A DNA stretch of 41,182 nt from Bacillus sp. AFS088145 (GCF_002564465.1 NZ_NUUX01000030.1:30047-71228), one strand, 5' to 3'; shown: positions 1 through 9,531, numbered from the stretch's first letter. Notes: a model not told the origin generated them from the sequence alone. Program-made: numbers and translations.

Positions 1-105
1 CTCCTATGGGATAAGCGGGAAGGTTGAGACCCCGCAGTCTTGCCGAGGAGGCTAAAGAATCTCGCCCCATGGAAAGCGAGCATCTCGTAGTGGAAATCAA
101 CATCA
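1..105. repeat. Bacillaceae-type GC-rich intergenic repeat
   Basis: This stretch is clearly richer in GC than its surroundings. It carries phrases such as GAGACCCCGCAG, GAGGAGGCT, GGAAAGCGAG and GTAGTGGAAATCAACA, which recur as a dispersed intergenic repeat in many Bacillus genomes (recalled, not searched). No credible coding content is seen in it. It abuts the broken end of the transporter pseudogene on its right. The left edge may lie outside the window. Confidence 0.6.
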
Positions 106-164
106 CTCTACTCCTTTTGCGAAAATTTGGTAATTTAATTGACAAGGTTGTTTTTCAACAGCAT

Positions 165-200
165 GAAAAAACTACGGGCAATGAGCTCCGTAGTTTTTTT
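165..200. terminator. Bidirectional intrinsic terminator
   Basis: AAAAACTACGG at 167-177 pairs with CCGTAGTTTTT at 188-198. The stem is flanked by an A-run on the left and a T-run on the right, so it can act on both strands. On the minus strand it would end transcripts of the truncated transporter pseudogene. Confidence 0.75.
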
Positions 201-215
201 GTACTGTGTTTAAGG

Positions 216-683
216 TCAAAATGACTCAATAATATGGTTGGCTTGTTGGTGCATACAAAAGGATATCCACTTAACTGTTGGGTCGTTATATAATCCTGTT
301 ATATGAATTAATAAAGAAAAACAACCAGCACCTAGTATATTTCCTATGTAAGTTATAAGCCATAAATGCAACACCTCTGGCCAATTCATCTTTCCTCTAA
401 TGGCAGTATAGGCAAAATAAAATATGTTTCCTATAAATAGATCAGCACCACCATATGCAATTAGAAGAATGGCGACCGTAATTGTTATAGCAGCCATTAG
501 GTAGGCAAAAGGTGTATACGTAGCATGAAAGAAATTACCTGATTTAAATGCCACTATAACCCCGAAGCCTATAAACATACTAGCCATTATTGCTCTTAAT
601 AAAAAACGCAAAACACTATCTCGGTAAATTTTTAACTTTTTTAGAGCAAAATACTCTACATTCACGAACGGTTTGTTATCCAT
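216..683 (-). pseudogene. Truncated formate/nitrite transporter (FNT) family gene
   Basis: The product would be an inner-membrane FNT channel of the YwcJ type. From an internal ATG at 683 the protein reads MDNKPFVNVEYFALKK, which fits the family N-terminus. Three hydrophobic segments follow, together with the FNT-like motif AYGGADLFIGN and a conserved YIGNILGA segment. The reading frame stops after about 155 residues, whereas family members have about 255-280, so roughly the last three membrane helices are missing. The break lies next to the terminator and the intergenic repeat at 1-105, which suggests a deletion. The frame is open further upstream to 776, but that extension does not look like the family. 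A weak AGGGAT lies about 10 nt before the chosen start. It is probably non-functional. The family call is fairly sure; the cause of the truncation is inference. Confidence 0.7.
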
Positions 684-947
684 CTCATTATCAATCCCTA
701 ATTCTACTTTAATGTATTTATCATCAATATGTACTATAATGATTAAGTTGTTCAAAACGATAGAAAAATATAGCAAAGAAAAACGAATGTAATATAAATT
801 TAATATAATATAATATTGCTTTTCAATATGGGTTTGAACATGCTTTAGAAAGGTAAAAATAGATAAGTAAATGGAAAAAGTTTACTACAAAAACTTTTTA
901 GGTTAGGATATAAGTTAGAGAACTTAAATAAATAAGTAGGATGGTTA

Positions 948-1832
948 ATGATGAAACGTGCAAGAATTATCTACAACCCTACTTCTGGTCGTGAAATTTT
1001 TAAGAAAAAGCTTCCCGACGTGTTGCAATTGTTCGAGCAAGCGGGTTATGAAACCTCTTGTCATGCAACAACCGGTGCAGGAGATGCGACAATCGCAGCA
1101 AGAGAAGCATGTGAACGAAAATTTGATTTAGTTGTAGCTTGCGGTGGAGATGGAACACTTAATGAAGTCATTAGTGGTATGGCAGAACAAGAATATCGAC
1201 CAAAGTTAGGATTAATCCCGGTTGGGACAACAAATGATTTTGCTAGAGCAATTGGTGTGAATGTTTCAATTATGGAAGCGGCTGAAGTCATAACAAATGG
1301 GCAAACTGTACCTCTTGATATTGGAAGAGTTGATGATAAATATTTTGTAAATATTTTAGCTGCCGGTAAAATTACAGAATTAACATATGAAGTACCTAGC
1401 AAACTAAAAACAATGTTAGGACAACTAGCATATTATTTAAAAGGTATTGAAATGTTACCAAGGGTTAAGCCTACTCGATTAAAAATTGAGTACGATGGAA
1501 AAGTCTTTGACGAAGAAGCGTATTTGTTCTTATTATCGAATACAAATTCAGTTGGCGGATTTGAAAAAATTGCACCAGAGGCAAGTATTAATGATGGGCA
1601 ATTTGATTTATTAGTCTTAAAGAAATCAAATATAGCCGAAATCATCAGAGTATGTGCCCAGCTATTAAGTGGTCAGCATGTACAAAATGAATATGTTCTT
1701 TATACTAGAGCAAGCCATTTGAAAATTATGTCTGATGATAAACTACTATTAAATATTGATGGTGAGTATGGTGGAGAAACACCATGTACTGTCGATATGC
1801 TTTACAACCACCTAGAAATCTATGTACCATAA
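948..1832 (+). CDS. dagK: Diacylglycerol kinase (YerQ/DgkB type)
   Basis: This soluble lipid kinase phosphorylates diacylglycerol to phosphatidic acid and so recycles the diacylglycerol released during lipoteichoic acid synthesis. The 294-residue length is normal. The N-terminal domain starts with a conserved RIIYNPTSGR segment. The nucleotide-binding signature GGDGT is at residues 66-70, followed by LGLIPVGTTNDFARA, and the C-terminal beta-rich domain includes NIDGEYGG. Two ATGs, at 948 and 951, are possible behind the Shine-Dalgarno sequence AGTAGG at 935-940. The first has the more usual 7-nt spacing. In Bacillus the gene sits between gatB and rlmCD, and rlmCD does follow here. A terminator hairpin separates the two genes. 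Confidence 0.93.
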   Translation: MMKRARIIYNPTSGREIFKKKLPDVLQLFEQAGYETSCHATTGAGDATIAAREACERKFDLVVACGGDGTLNEVISGMAEQEYRPKLGLIPVGTTNDFARAIGVNVSIMEAAEVITNGQTVPLDIGRVDDKYFVNILAAGKITELTYEVPSKLKTMLGQLAYYLKGIEMLPRVKPTRLKIEYDGKVFDEEAYLFLLSNTNSVGGFEKIAPEASINDGQFDLLVLKKSNIAEIIRVCAQLLSGQHVQNEYVLYTRASHLKIMSDDKLLLNIDGEYGGETPCTVDMLYNHLEIYVP

Positions 1833-1863
1833 TAAGTGAAATAGTAGTAAATACTAGAAAAAG

Positions 1864-1895
1864 TAACCACGGTAGTTAACGTGGTTATTTATTTT
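1864..1895 (+). terminator. Intrinsic terminator after dagK
   Basis: TAACCACG at 1864-1871 and CGTGGTTA at 1880-1887 form a perfect stem. A broken T-rich tail (TTTATTTT) follows. It separates dagK from rlmCD. Confidence 0.75.
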
Positions 1896-1941
1896 GTATA
1901 ATGAAATGGTTTAATAAAAGGTTGAAAGGTAGGTAAGGGAC

Positions 1942-3324
1942 TTGTCGAAAAGAGTGTTACCTGTAGAAAAGAATCAATTTATAGATGTTGAATTTATCGA
2001 TTTAACTCATGAGGGACATGGAGTTGCAAAGATAGAAGGATATCCGATCTTTGTACCAAATGCACTTCCAGGTGAAAAAGCACAAATTAAGGTGCTAAAA
2101 ACAAGCAAAGGCTTTGGGTTCGGTAAAATTATAGAATTCCAAAAAGAAAGTGATGTACGAGTTGAACCGATTTGTTCAATTTACAATCAATGTGGTGGTT
2201 GTCAAACTCAACATATGAGCTATGAAGGCCAACTTGAGGCGAAACATAAACAAGTAGTAGAAGTTGTAAAACGAATTGGGAAACTTGATGACGTAGTAAT
2301 CCATCCAGTGTTAGGAATGGAAAATCCATGGAGTTACCGTAACAAAGCACAAGTTCCAGTAGGGGAACTAGAAGGTGGATTAGTTGTTGGTTTCTATCAA
2401 AAGAGAAGCCATGAAATTATTCCAATGAATGAATGCTACATTCAAGGAAAAGAAAATGATGAAATGATACAAGCTGTGAAAGATCTTTGTGAAGAATTAA
2501 AAATCGAGCCATACGATGAAGTTGGCCACAAAGGACTATTGCGTCATATTATGGCACGCTATGGTTACTATACAAATGAATCAATGCTAGTTCTTGTTAC
2601 TAATAAAGTGAACTTTGCTCAAAAAGAAGAATTAATAGCTAGAATTGTTGAGAAATATCCAACAATTACAAGCATTATTCAAAACGTAAATAATGAAAAA
2701 ACAAATGTGATTCTTGGAAATCAAACAATTGTATTATACGGAAGTGAAACAATCAAAGATAAAATTGGTGACATTACTTTTGAAATATCAGCTCGATCAT
2801 TTTATCAAGTAAACCCTACACAAACTAAGGTTTTATATGATAAAGCACTCGAGTATACAAACTTAAACGGTAGTGAAACAGTTATTGATGCATACTGTGG
2901 AATCGGTTCAATATCTTTATTTTTAGCTCAAAAGGCTAAAAAGGTTTATGGTGTAGAAATTGTACCAGAAGCGATTGAAGATGCGAAACGAAATGCTAGG
3001 ATTAACGAGATGACAAATGTTGAATTTGAAGTTGGGAAAGCTGAAGAAGTTATACCTAATTGGTACAAGCAAGGAATTACAGCGGAAGTATTAGTTGTAG
3101 ACCCGCCAAGAAAAGGTTGTGACGAGGCTTTATTAAATACAATCATTGATATGAAGCCAAGCAAAGTAGTTTATGTATCATGTAATCCTGCTACATTAGC
3201 AAGAGATTTACGCGTACTTGAAGACGGTGGTTATAAAACAGTAGAAATACAGCCAGTGGATATGTTTCCACATACTAGTCACGTAGAAGCTGTCGCGAAA
3301 TTAGTACTTAATGAAGGGAACTAA
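1942..3324 (+). CDS. rlmCD: 23S rRNA (uracil-5-)-methyltransferase RlmCD
   Basis: This SAM-dependent enzyme makes 5-methyluridine in 23S rRNA; the Gram-positive RlmCD modifies both U747 and U1939. An N-terminal TRAM RNA-binding domain covers about residues 5-63. The iron-sulfur cysteines are C78, C84, C87 and C165 ([10 protein letters not shown] and NECYIQ). The Rossmann methyltransferase domain shows [14 protein letters not shown] and DPPRKGC. The catalytic cysteine is C414 in [10 protein letters not shown], and 460 residues is the normal length. The start is a TTG at 1942 with GGTAAGGG just upstream. Single-gene transcription is likely because a terminator precedes it. The neighbour dagK gives the Bacillus order dagK-yefA. 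Confidence 0.95.
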   Translation: MSKRVLPVEKNQFIDVEFIDLTHEGHGVAKIEGYPIFVPNALPGEKAQIKVLKTSKGFGFGKIIEFQKESDVRVEPICSIYNQCGGCQTQHMSYEGQLEAKHKQVVEVVKRIGKLDDVVIHPVLGMENPWSYRNKAQVPVGELEGGLVVGFYQKRSHEIIPMNECYIQGKENDEMIQAVKDLCEELKIEPYDEVGHKGLLRHIMARYGYYTNESMLVLVTNKVNFAQKEELIARIVEKYPTITSIIQNVNNEKTNVILGNQTIVLYGSETIKDKIGDITFEISARSFYQVNPTQTKVLYDKALEYTNLNGSETVIDAYCGIGSISLFLAQKAKKVYGVEIVPEAIEDAKRNARINEMTNVEFEVGKAEEVIPNWYKQGITAEVLVVDPPRKGCDEALLNTIIDMKPSKVVYVSCNPATLARDLRVLEDGGYKTVEIQPVDMFPHTSHVEAVAKLVLNEGN

Positions 3325-3530
3325 CACTAAGTTTTTGAACCTGGTGCTCTTCAACAGTACTACAGTTTTTTAGCAAAACTTTTATTAACTAAGATTACTG
3401 GATTGCTGGTTGATGGCGTGAAGATAATAAGTGAATAATGGTACAAGTGTAAGCAAGGACATCTTGATTTATAATTTTGGGATAGGAAATTGAACTAAGA
3501 ATCCCATCATGAGAGGATTTGAAAATTAAT

Positions 3531-4514
3531 ATGAAAGATAATTTTTGGCGTGATTTACCACGACCATTTTTTGTGCTTGCACCGATGGAAGATGTGACAG
3601 ACGTTGTTTTTCGTCATGTGGTGAGTAAAGCGGGTAGACCGGATGTATTTTTCACAGAGTTTACAAATTCGGATAGCTATTGTCACCCTGAGGGTATGAA
3701 AAGCGTGCGTGGCCGTTTGATTTTTACAGAAGATGAACAGCCAATGGTGGCACATATCTGGGGAGATAATCCTGAATATTTCCGTCAAATGAGTATTGGT
3801 ATGGCAGAACTAGGATTTAAAGGAATCGATATTAATATGGGTTGCCCAGTACCGAATGTGGCATCAAGAGGGAAGGGGAGCGGCCTTATTCTGCGCCCAG
3901 ACGTTGCTGCAGAACTTATTCAAGCAGCAAAAGCAGGCGGACTTCCTGTCAGTGTGAAAACGCGACTCGGTTTTAAGGAGGTAAATGAGTGGGAGGAGTG
4001 GTTAACGCATATTTTAAAACAAGATATCGCCAACCTTTCTATTCATTTACGTACAAGAGACGAAATGAGCCAAGTAGATGCGCATTGGGAGCTTATTCCA
4101 GAAATTAAAAAATTACGTGACCGCATCGCACCAAATACGCTTTTAACAATCAATGGAGACATTCCTGACCGTCAAATTGGACTACAGCTTGCCGAAAAAT
4201 ATGGTATTGATGGGGTTATGATTGGCCGAGGCATTTTTAAAAATCCTTTTGCTTTTGAAAAAGAGCCAAAAGAGCATAGTAGTAAAGAACATCTTGATCT
4301 TTTAAGACTGCAGCTTGATCTTCAAGATCAATATGCGGATGTATTACCACGTTCAATCACAGGGCTTCATCGCTTTTTCAAAATTTATGTCAAAGGATTC
4401 CGCGGAGCTGGTGAACTAAGAAATCAATTGATGAATACGAAATCAACAGATGAAGTACGTGCAATGCTTGATAACTTTGAATCAAAGTATCTTGATGGAA
4501 TATTGGAACTGTAA
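3531..4514 (+). CDS. dus: tRNA-dihydrouridine synthase family protein
   Basis: This FMN-dependent TIM-barrel enzyme reduces specific uridines in the tRNA D-loop with NADPH. The N-terminus carries [18 protein letters not shown], the flavin-binding Dus signature. C105 in NMGCPVPNV is the expected catalytic acid. VKTRLGF, the IHLRTR segment, NGDI and [15 protein letters not shown] complete the barrel. At about 327 residues the length is normal. The chosen ATG at 3531 begins [14 protein letters not shown]. An in-frame TTG at 3519 would add four residues, but it sits only about 2 nt from GAGAGG. The exact Dus subclass (A, B or C, and hence the target uridine) cannot be settled by eye. Confidence 0.9.
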   Translation: MKDNFWRDLPRPFFVLAPMEDVTDVVFRHVVSKAGRPDVFFTEFTNSDSYCHPEGMKSVRGRLIFTEDEQPMVAHIWGDNPEYFRQMSIGMAELGFKGIDINMGCPVPNVASRGKGSGLILRPDVAAELIQAAKAGGLPVSVKTRLGFKEVNEWEEWLTHILKQDIANLSIHLRTRDEMSQVDAHWELIPEIKKLRDRIAPNTLLTINGDIPDRQIGLQLAEKYGIDGVMIGRGIFKNPFAFEKEPKEHSSKEHLDLLRLQLDLQDQYADVLPRSITGLHRFFKIYVKGFRGAGELRNQLMNTKSTDEVRAMLDNFESKYLDGILEL

Positions 4515-4565
4515 AAGTTTCAGCCCTTGTGCTGTCAATTACAGTCTGCACATGTAAATACAGTT

Positions 4566-4623
4566 AAAAAGTACTCTCTAGAGTAGACACTTTAAAAGTC
4601 TAACTATAGGGTACTTTTTTTGT
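4566..4623 (+). terminator. Intrinsic terminator after dus
   Basis: AAAAGTACTCT (about 4567-4577) pairs with AGGGTACTTTT across a larger loop, with one G-T wobble. A run of seven Ts follows. It ends the dihydrouridine synthase transcript. Confidence 0.65.
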
Positions 4624-4879
4624 TTTTATTAAACAATCTCCAAGTCTGCACTTTGACGAGTTGTTCACATTGAATAAGTGGTTTTTTTCCTTTACTTGAA
4701 GAAAATATCCACCTAGTAAATGAGAAATGTTTACTTTACAATTAATGCAACTATACATTCATAATAAATTTGAAAATTAAGATGAAATAAGAATCGAAAG
4801 AGAATGAAATTAAATCTTTATGTATAAGTAGATTGATACGATAACTTATTAGCTTAACGAAAGGATGGATCAACACATA
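4624..4879. other. AT-rich intergenic leader of the amino-sugar operon
   Basis: No gene is seen between the dus terminator and the kinase gene. It must hold the promoter of the operon that follows. Several AT-rich boxes are present, but none has a clean -35/-10 pair with 17-nt spacing, and no good cre site was found. Confidence 0.5.
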
Positions 4880-5797
4880 ATGAATAGATTGATAATTGGA
4901 ATGGATGGCGGAGGAACGAAAACGAGAGTTATGGTCAAAGAATGCCTAGAAGGGGAAACGTTATTTGATCAAAATTTTGGAATGTCAAATTATAACAATA
5001 TCGGTGTAGAAGGGCTTAGACCAGTATTTAGTGAAATATATGAATCGCTTGTTTCTTATTTTGGAGAGCGTTTACAAAATGCGATTCTTGTACTAGGCTC
5101 TGCAGGAGTAGATCGACCGAAAGATATTGATATTTATTTGAATGCTTTAAAAGAAAGTGGTTTTACTTGCCAGCTAGAAGTAGTGAATGATGCAGAAATT
5201 GCTCTTGTAGGTGGAAACGGAGATCGAAAAGATGCTTTAATGATTGCTGGAACAGGCTCCATTGTTATGGGAGTAGACTCAAAAGGAAATACAATACGGT
5301 CAGGCGGATGGGGTGGATTAATAAGTGATGAGGGTGGCGGTTTCCAAATTGGTTTACATGCAATCGCGGCAGTTATGAATGAGTACGACAAAGTAATTGC
5401 TCCAACTTCATTTACCGAAAAATTGCTCGCTCATTTTAAGTTGAATTCCCCGGAAGATTTTATGGATTTATTTTACTTGGAAGATACAATTCCCGTAGAT
5501 AAGGTAGCTTCATGTACGCCAATCGTTTTAGAAGCATGGGTAAAAGGTGACGAAGCTGCTCGTACAATTGTTGAAGGAGAACTAGACAAGTTGGTTCGTT
5601 TAGTCATTGGAATCAGCCGACAAATGGGTTCAATTAAATTCCGCCTATCTGTGGCAGGAAGTTTGTTGACGAAATCAGCTGAGTATTTCGATACGCTAAA
5701 GGAGAAGTTAAGTGTTGCTTTACCCCAAGTTGAACTTTCTGCACCTCTTTATGATCCAGTTTTCGGTGCCATCATTATTGGCGAGAAATTCTTGTAA
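4880..5797 (+). CDS. BadF/BadG-type amino-sugar kinase (GlcNAc or MurNAc kinase)
   Basis: This is an ASKHA-fold kinase of the BadF/BadG/BcrA/BcrD ATPase family, which includes GlcNAc kinases and the clostridial MurNAc/GlcNAc kinase MurK. The phosphate-1 loop GMDGGGTKT is at residues 7-15. LGSAGVDRP, NDAEIALVGG and the second phosphate loop AGTGSIVMG follow, then GGWGGLISDEGGG. The length of about 305 residues matches those sugar kinases. The ATG at 4880 is preferred over an in-frame ATG at 4865 that directly abuts the ribosome-binding site. It is first in an operon with a MupG-like gene. MupG cleavage would release GlcNAc, which this enzyme could phosphorylate. The sugar specificity is inference. 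Confidence 0.8.
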   Translation: MNRLIIGMDGGGTKTRVMVKECLEGETLFDQNFGMSNYNNIGVEGLRPVFSEIYESLVSYFGERLQNAILVLGSAGVDRPKDIDIYLNALKESGFTCQLEVVNDAEIALVGGNGDRKDALMIAGTGSIVMGVDSKGNTIRSGGWGGLISDEGGGFQIGLHAIAAVMNEYDKVIAPTSFTEKLLAHFKLNSPEDFMDLFYLEDTIPVDKVASCTPIVLEAWVKGDEAARTIVEGELDKLVRLVIGISRQMGSIKFRLSVAGSLLTKSAEYFDTLKEKLSVALPQVELSAPLYDPVFGAIIIGEKFL

Positions 5798-5832
5798 TTC
5801 AAAATAAAAATAGTAAGGAATGGGGATCGAAT

Positions 5833-6960
5833 ATGCGTGAAATAGGAATTAGTGTGTATCCCAACTTTTATCCTTTAGATCAAATCAAAGATTATTTAGA
5901 GAAGGCTAAATCATTAGGCTTTAAAAAGATATTTGTTTCACTTATTTTAAATAATCATGGCTTTGAAGGTGCGATAAATGTAAATGCGGACACTTGGAAT
6001 GAATTATTTGGTTATTGTAAGGAACTTAATATGACAGTGTCAGCTGATATGAATGATGAAGTTTTCAGTGAGTTGGGTTGTACATTAACCGACCTTACAG
6101 CATTGCAGAATATGGGTATCACAAGGCTCCGCATCGATGGTGGGTTTACGAGTGAAGAAGTTGCGCTCCTTTCAAAAAATAAACAGGGAATTCAAATAGA
6201 AGTAAATGCTTCAATGTCTTCTTCTAATAATCAAAATGGAAACGCTTTACGCGAATGTCGTGAGTTTTTAGAAACAATAGAACGAGAAGGAAATATCGGA
6301 CAACTTACAGCTTGTCATAATTTTTTTCCTCTACCAGATACAGCTTTGTCTTTAGAAGACATACGCTCAATTAACAATATGTTTGCTTTATTCGGTGTGC
6401 CAGTCGGAGGGTTTGTTGCTTCGCAGCTTTCTCCTAAAGATTTACACCATTTAGGGCATGGCGTTTGTACAATTGAAAAACACCGCTTTTTGCCTAGCCA
6501 TATTGCCATGCTAGAGTTATTTGCAAATGGTTTTAATGATGTGTTAATTGGTGACTCATTTGCAGATTTTTCAGAGCTCACAGAAATGGCTAAATGTTAC
6601 AAACAAGAGTATATAGAAATTCCAGTTGTTTTTAATCAGTTTGTTCCCGAGCAGACAAAGGTGAAAATTAGCGAGCAGGTTCTTATTTCAAGAGTAGATC
6701 AACCAGCAAATCTCATTCGTGCAACTGATACAAGGGGAATGGAAGTACCTCATTGCTATTGTGCTCCAAGAGAGAAATATACAGTTTCTATTTTAAATAA
6801 TCGAAGTGCACAATATGAGGGAGAGGTACAAATTTCATTAAAAGATTTAGGACAATCCGTTGAACATAATGTCATTGGATTTATTCATCCTTTTGCTTAC
6901 GATTTAATGCCTTATCTTTTAGCAGGCAAAAATAAATTTCGATTAGTTGAATATAAGTAA
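5833..6960 (+). CDS. mupG: MupG-like 6-phospho-N-acetylmuramidase (DUF871, GH170)
   Basis: The family (formerly DUF871) includes S. aureus MupG, a cytoplasmic enzyme that splits MurNAc-6-phosphate-GlcNAc into MurNAc-6-phosphate and GlcNAc during cell-wall recycling. The start MREIGISVYPNFYP, the segment FKKIFVSLILNN, the TIM-barrel strands TRLRIDGGF and IQIEVNAS, and NFFPLPDTALS are typical. A smaller C-terminal barrel-like domain begins near residue 270. The length of 375 residues is normal. Spacing to the kinase gene is 35 nt and to the next gene 26 nt, so they are co-transcribed. No murQ gene for the next MurNAc-6P step was found in this window. Family membership is secure; the exact substrate here is inferred. 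Confidence 0.82.
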   Translation: MREIGISVYPNFYPLDQIKDYLEKAKSLGFKKIFVSLILNNHGFEGAINVNADTWNELFGYCKELNMTVSADMNDEVFSELGCTLTDLTALQNMGITRLRIDGGFTSEEVALLSKNKQGIQIEVNASMSSSNNQNGNALRECREFLETIEREGNIGQLTACHNFFPLPDTALSLEDIRSINNMFALFGVPVGGFVASQLSPKDLHHLGHGVCTIEKHRFLPSHIAMLELFANGFNDVLIGDSFADFSELTEMAKCYKQEYIEIPVVFNQFVPEQTKVKISEQVLISRVDQPANLIRATDTRGMEVPHCYCAPREKYTVSILNNRSAQYEGEVQISLKDLGQSVEHNVIGFIHPFAYDLMPYLLAGKNKFRLVEYK

Positions 6961-6986
6961 AAAAAATTTATAGTCGAGGTATTAGA

Positions 6987-8354
6987 ATGGTAAAAAGTGC
7001 AGTAATTCTTGCGGCAGGCAAAGGGAGTAAAATGAATCCTTTCAACGCAGTTCGCTCCAAAACATCAATAAAAATCGCTGGTAAGCCATTAATACGTTAT
7101 AATATTGAATCCATTGTAGCAATGGGAATAGAAGAGATTATTGTTGTCGTTAATGAGGAACATCAAAGGGAGATAGAGAATCTTCTATTCGACATAGAAA
7201 ATGTTAAATTTGTAATTGATCAATCTAATTTAGGAAGTGCAGAAAGTTTAGTAAAGGGAGTTGAGAGACTTTCAAGTACTAAAGAGTTTCTAGTTCTTTA
7301 CGGTGATACGATCATCGAAGAAAAGGATCTTGAGCAATTAGCTAATTCGAACAAACCTACTGTTTTGTTGAAAAAATTAGAAGAGTCATCAAGGAATTGG
7401 ATCGGTGCGAGTATAAAGGATGGTTTTGTTCAGTCAATCGGTGCCCACTACCGTGGTGATAGTATTACCCATCAATTCGCAGGATTTCTTTTTGAAGAGA
7501 CATTACTAGATGAAGTGAGAAGAACGCCCGATTATTTTCCGAATGTAAAAGTCGGAGTGGGTGTTCCGAAAGAAAGATACATCGAAGCTGCACTTCTAAT
7601 ATCACTTGAGAAAACAAAATTACAAGCGATTGAGTGTAATGGCTATTTCTTTGATATCGATAAGCCTTGGCATATGTTAGAAGCGAATGAATATATGGTG
7701 AATCATTTTTGTGATGCAATAAAAGAGAACGAACTAGCAGAAGGTGCGACGATTTCTGAAAATGCAACCATTCATGGTCACGTAAAGCTTGGTAAGAATT
7801 CCTCAATTGGAGATCGAGTTGTCATTCACGGTAACCTAATTGTAGGTGATAATACAATCATAGATAATGGTGCGATTTTCAATGGCAATGCAATTATTGG
7901 CGATCATACTGCCATACGTAATTATTGTATGATTTATGATGGAGTTTCAATTGGATCGCATTGTATATTCGATCATTGTGCAGAGTTCCTTGGTGGAATG
8001 GTAATGGATAAGGTATATCTTTACCACTATGGCGAGTTTTATGGCGCAATAGGTAGTCATACGGATATCGGTGCTGCAACAGTTTGTGGAACATTACGCT
8101 TTGATGACGGTGAAACTGAGCACGTTATAAATGGACGAAAGGAAATACCTTTACATTTTTCAAATGCAGCTTATCTTGGTGATTATTGTAGAACTGGTGT
8201 GAATACGATTATTATGCCTGGATGTAAAATAGGGCCTTATAGTGTGCTCGGAGCAGGTGCAATCATCGATAAAGATATTGAACAAAATAGTCTTGTTTTC
8301 GTAAAACAAGATCTAGTTATTAAAAAATGGAGTGAAAAGAAGTACGGTTGGTAA
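6987..8354 (+). CDS. Sugar-1-phosphate nucleotidyltransferase fused to left-handed beta-helix
   Basis: The N-terminal ~230 residues are a GT-A-like nucleotidyltransferase. AVILAAGKGSKMNPF is the nucleotide-binding loop, K in RSKTSIKIAGKPLI is typical, and LVLYGDTIIEE holds the metal-binding aspartate. The C-terminal half, from about residue 250, is a left-handed beta-helix of hexapeptide repeats (ISENATIHGHVKLGKNS, IIGDHTAIRN). The layout resembles GlmU and other bifunctional uridylyltransferase/acyltransferases, but the sequence is not plain GlmU. Building an activated sugar inside a putatively catabolic operon is odd. It may make a UDP-sugar from the released amino sugar. The start ATG follows GAGGT with 7-nt spacing. 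The product is unknown. Confidence 0.72.
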   Translation: MVKSAVILAAGKGSKMNPFNAVRSKTSIKIAGKPLIRYNIESIVAMGIEEIIVVVNEEHQREIENLLFDIENVKFVIDQSNLGSAESLVKGVERLSSTKEFLVLYGDTIIEEKDLEQLANSNKPTVLLKKLEESSRNWIGASIKDGFVQSIGAHYRGDSITHQFAGFLFEETLLDEVRRTPDYFPNVKVGVGVPKERYIEAALLISLEKTKLQAIECNGYFFDIDKPWHMLEANEYMVNHFCDAIKENELAEGATISENATIHGHVKLGKNSSIGDRVVIHGNLIVGDNTIIDNGAIFNGNAIIGDHTAIRNYCMIYDGVSIGSHCIFDHCAEFLGGMVMDKVYLYHYGEFYGAIGSHTDIGAATVCGTLRFDDGETEHVINGRKEIPLHFSNAAYLGDYCRTGVNTIIMPGCKIGPYSVLGAGAIIDKDIEQNSLVFVKQDLVIKKWSEKKYGW

Positions 8355-8387
8355 TTCTATTAAATCGATAAAAGAAGGTATTCATTT

Positions 8388-9104
8388 ATGGAGAATTATT
8401 TTAATTATGTGATGGCAAATCTCGAAAAACTATATACGACACAGAATCAAAACATTGACCATGCAGCAACTTCTATTTTTGAAGCCATTCAAAATGGTGG
8501 TCGCTTCCTTGTTACTGGTTCAGGTCATTCACATATGTTTGCAGAAGAATTTTATGTAAGAGCGGGTGGATTTGCGGGGGTCTCTCCAATTTTGCCGAAT
8601 GAGTTTTTTTTACATGATCATCCATTAAAAAGTACTGTGATCGAACGAATTGAAGCTTATGCAAAAGTAATTTTTGATTTATATAAAATAAGCTCAAAAG
8701 ATATTCTTGTGATTGCTTCCAATTCGGGAAGAAATGGAATGACTGTTGAACTTGCAAAAATGACACAGGAATGCGGTGCAAAGGTAATCGCTTTTACAAA
8801 TCCAAATCATACAGAAGGCTCAAAATCAAGACATAGTAGTGGAAAATATCTTTGCGATTTTAGTGATGTAGTTATAGATAATTGCACAGGACCTGGAGAT
8901 GCTGCCTTTTTTGTAGAAGAAGCAAATACAGGTATGGGGGCAACTTCCACAATGGCTGGAGCCTTTGTTGCTCAATCAATTTCTATATTATTAGCAAAAA
9001 AATATCATCAAGCCGGATTAAAACCACCTGTGTTTAAAAGCTCTAATGTAGATGGTGGAGATGAATGGAATAAAGAGTTGTTTGCTAAGTATTATGGTGT
9101 TTAA
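8388..9104 (+). CDS. SIS-domain sugar-phosphate-binding protein (UPF0309-like)
   Basis: This 238-residue protein carries a single SIS (sugar isomerase) domain. Visible motifs are GGRFLVTGSGHSHMFAEEF near residue 40 and DILVIASNSGRNGMTVELA near residue 105, the usual sugar-phosphate-binding serine loops. It resembles the UPF0309 group rather than MurQ, which is about 300 residues long. It is last in the operon with the kinase, MupG-like enzyme and nucleotidyltransferase, 33 nt after the latter, and is followed by a terminator. It could isomerise or de-etherify the sugar phosphate formed upstream, but no specific reaction can be read from the sequence. Confidence 0.78.
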   Translation: MENYFNYVMANLEKLYTTQNQNIDHAATSIFEAIQNGGRFLVTGSGHSHMFAEEFYVRAGGFAGVSPILPNEFFLHDHPLKSTVIERIEAYAKVIFDLYKISSKDILVIASNSGRNGMTVELAKMTQECGAKVIAFTNPNHTEGSKSRHSSGKYLCDFSDVVIDNCTGPGDAAFFVEEANTGMGATSTMAGAFVAQSISILLAKKYHQAGLKPPVFKSSNVDGGDEWNKELFAKYYGV

Positions 9105-9157
9105 AAAATATCGAATATAACTTAAAAAGATTTAACTTTAACTTATTGACTTGCTTT

Positions 9158-9185
9158 GCGTTCCCAGTTTATGGGAGCGCTTTTT
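9158..9185 (+). terminator. Terminator of the amino-sugar operon
   Basis: GCGTTCCC at 9158-9165 pairs with GGGAGCGC at 9173-9180 with one wobble, and TTTTT follows. It ends the kinase-mupG-nucleotidyltransferase-SIS operon. Confidence 0.75.
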
Positions 9186-9268
9186 CACGTTTGAACGGAT
9201 TATAGTGTTAACATCGTCTTACAGAATTTCTAATACAACGTTAAGAAATGCTTAAAACAATAAAAGGA

Positions 9269-9317
9269 CAAAATCCTTGTTCTTAGTGCTTTTATGCTAA
9301 GATAAGGATTTTTTTTG
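9269..9317. terminator. Second stem-loop with T-run (tandem terminator)
   Basis: AAAATCCTT at 9270-9278 pairs with AAGGATTTT at 9304-9312, with an inner CTTAG/CTAAG stem, and eight Ts follow. It may be a backup terminator, or an attenuator-like structure 215 nt before the PTS regulator. Confidence 0.65.
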
Positions 9318-9531
9318 TATACAAAAGAATTAGAAACGATCGGTGCTAGTAAAATGTTCCTGTATTTTGTAGTAGGACTTAGGTATAGCATTGTAAGTAT
9401 ATATGACATATGAACTAGAAGTGTTTGTTTTAAATTGCGAACTATATTGGAAAAATTCAAACTGTTAAATAGATTTACTGGAAAGTAAACTTAAAATACT
9501 AGATTAGGCATCTAGGGTGGTGAGGTGATAT

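Larger units (their letters stand above)
9105..9531. other. Intergenic region with two terminators and the regulator promoter area
   Basis: No gene is seen. The left half holds two stem-loops (listed separately). Near the regulator there is a palindrome TTTACTGGAAAGTAAA at 9474-9489. A small inverted repeat CTAGA/TCTAG at 9499-9515 sits just before the ribosome-binding site. These last two are possible operator or leader structures, unproven. Confidence 0.45.

Noticed and set aside
24-224. Short open frame on the plus strand in the left-end repeat
   Set aside because: It runs through a known type of intergenic repeat and a terminator hairpin and has no protein-like composition.
8388-9104. 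SIS protein considered as MurQ (MurNAc-6P etherase)
   Set aside because: It is about 60 residues shorter than MurQ and carries the UPF0309-like pattern, so the murQ symbol was not given.
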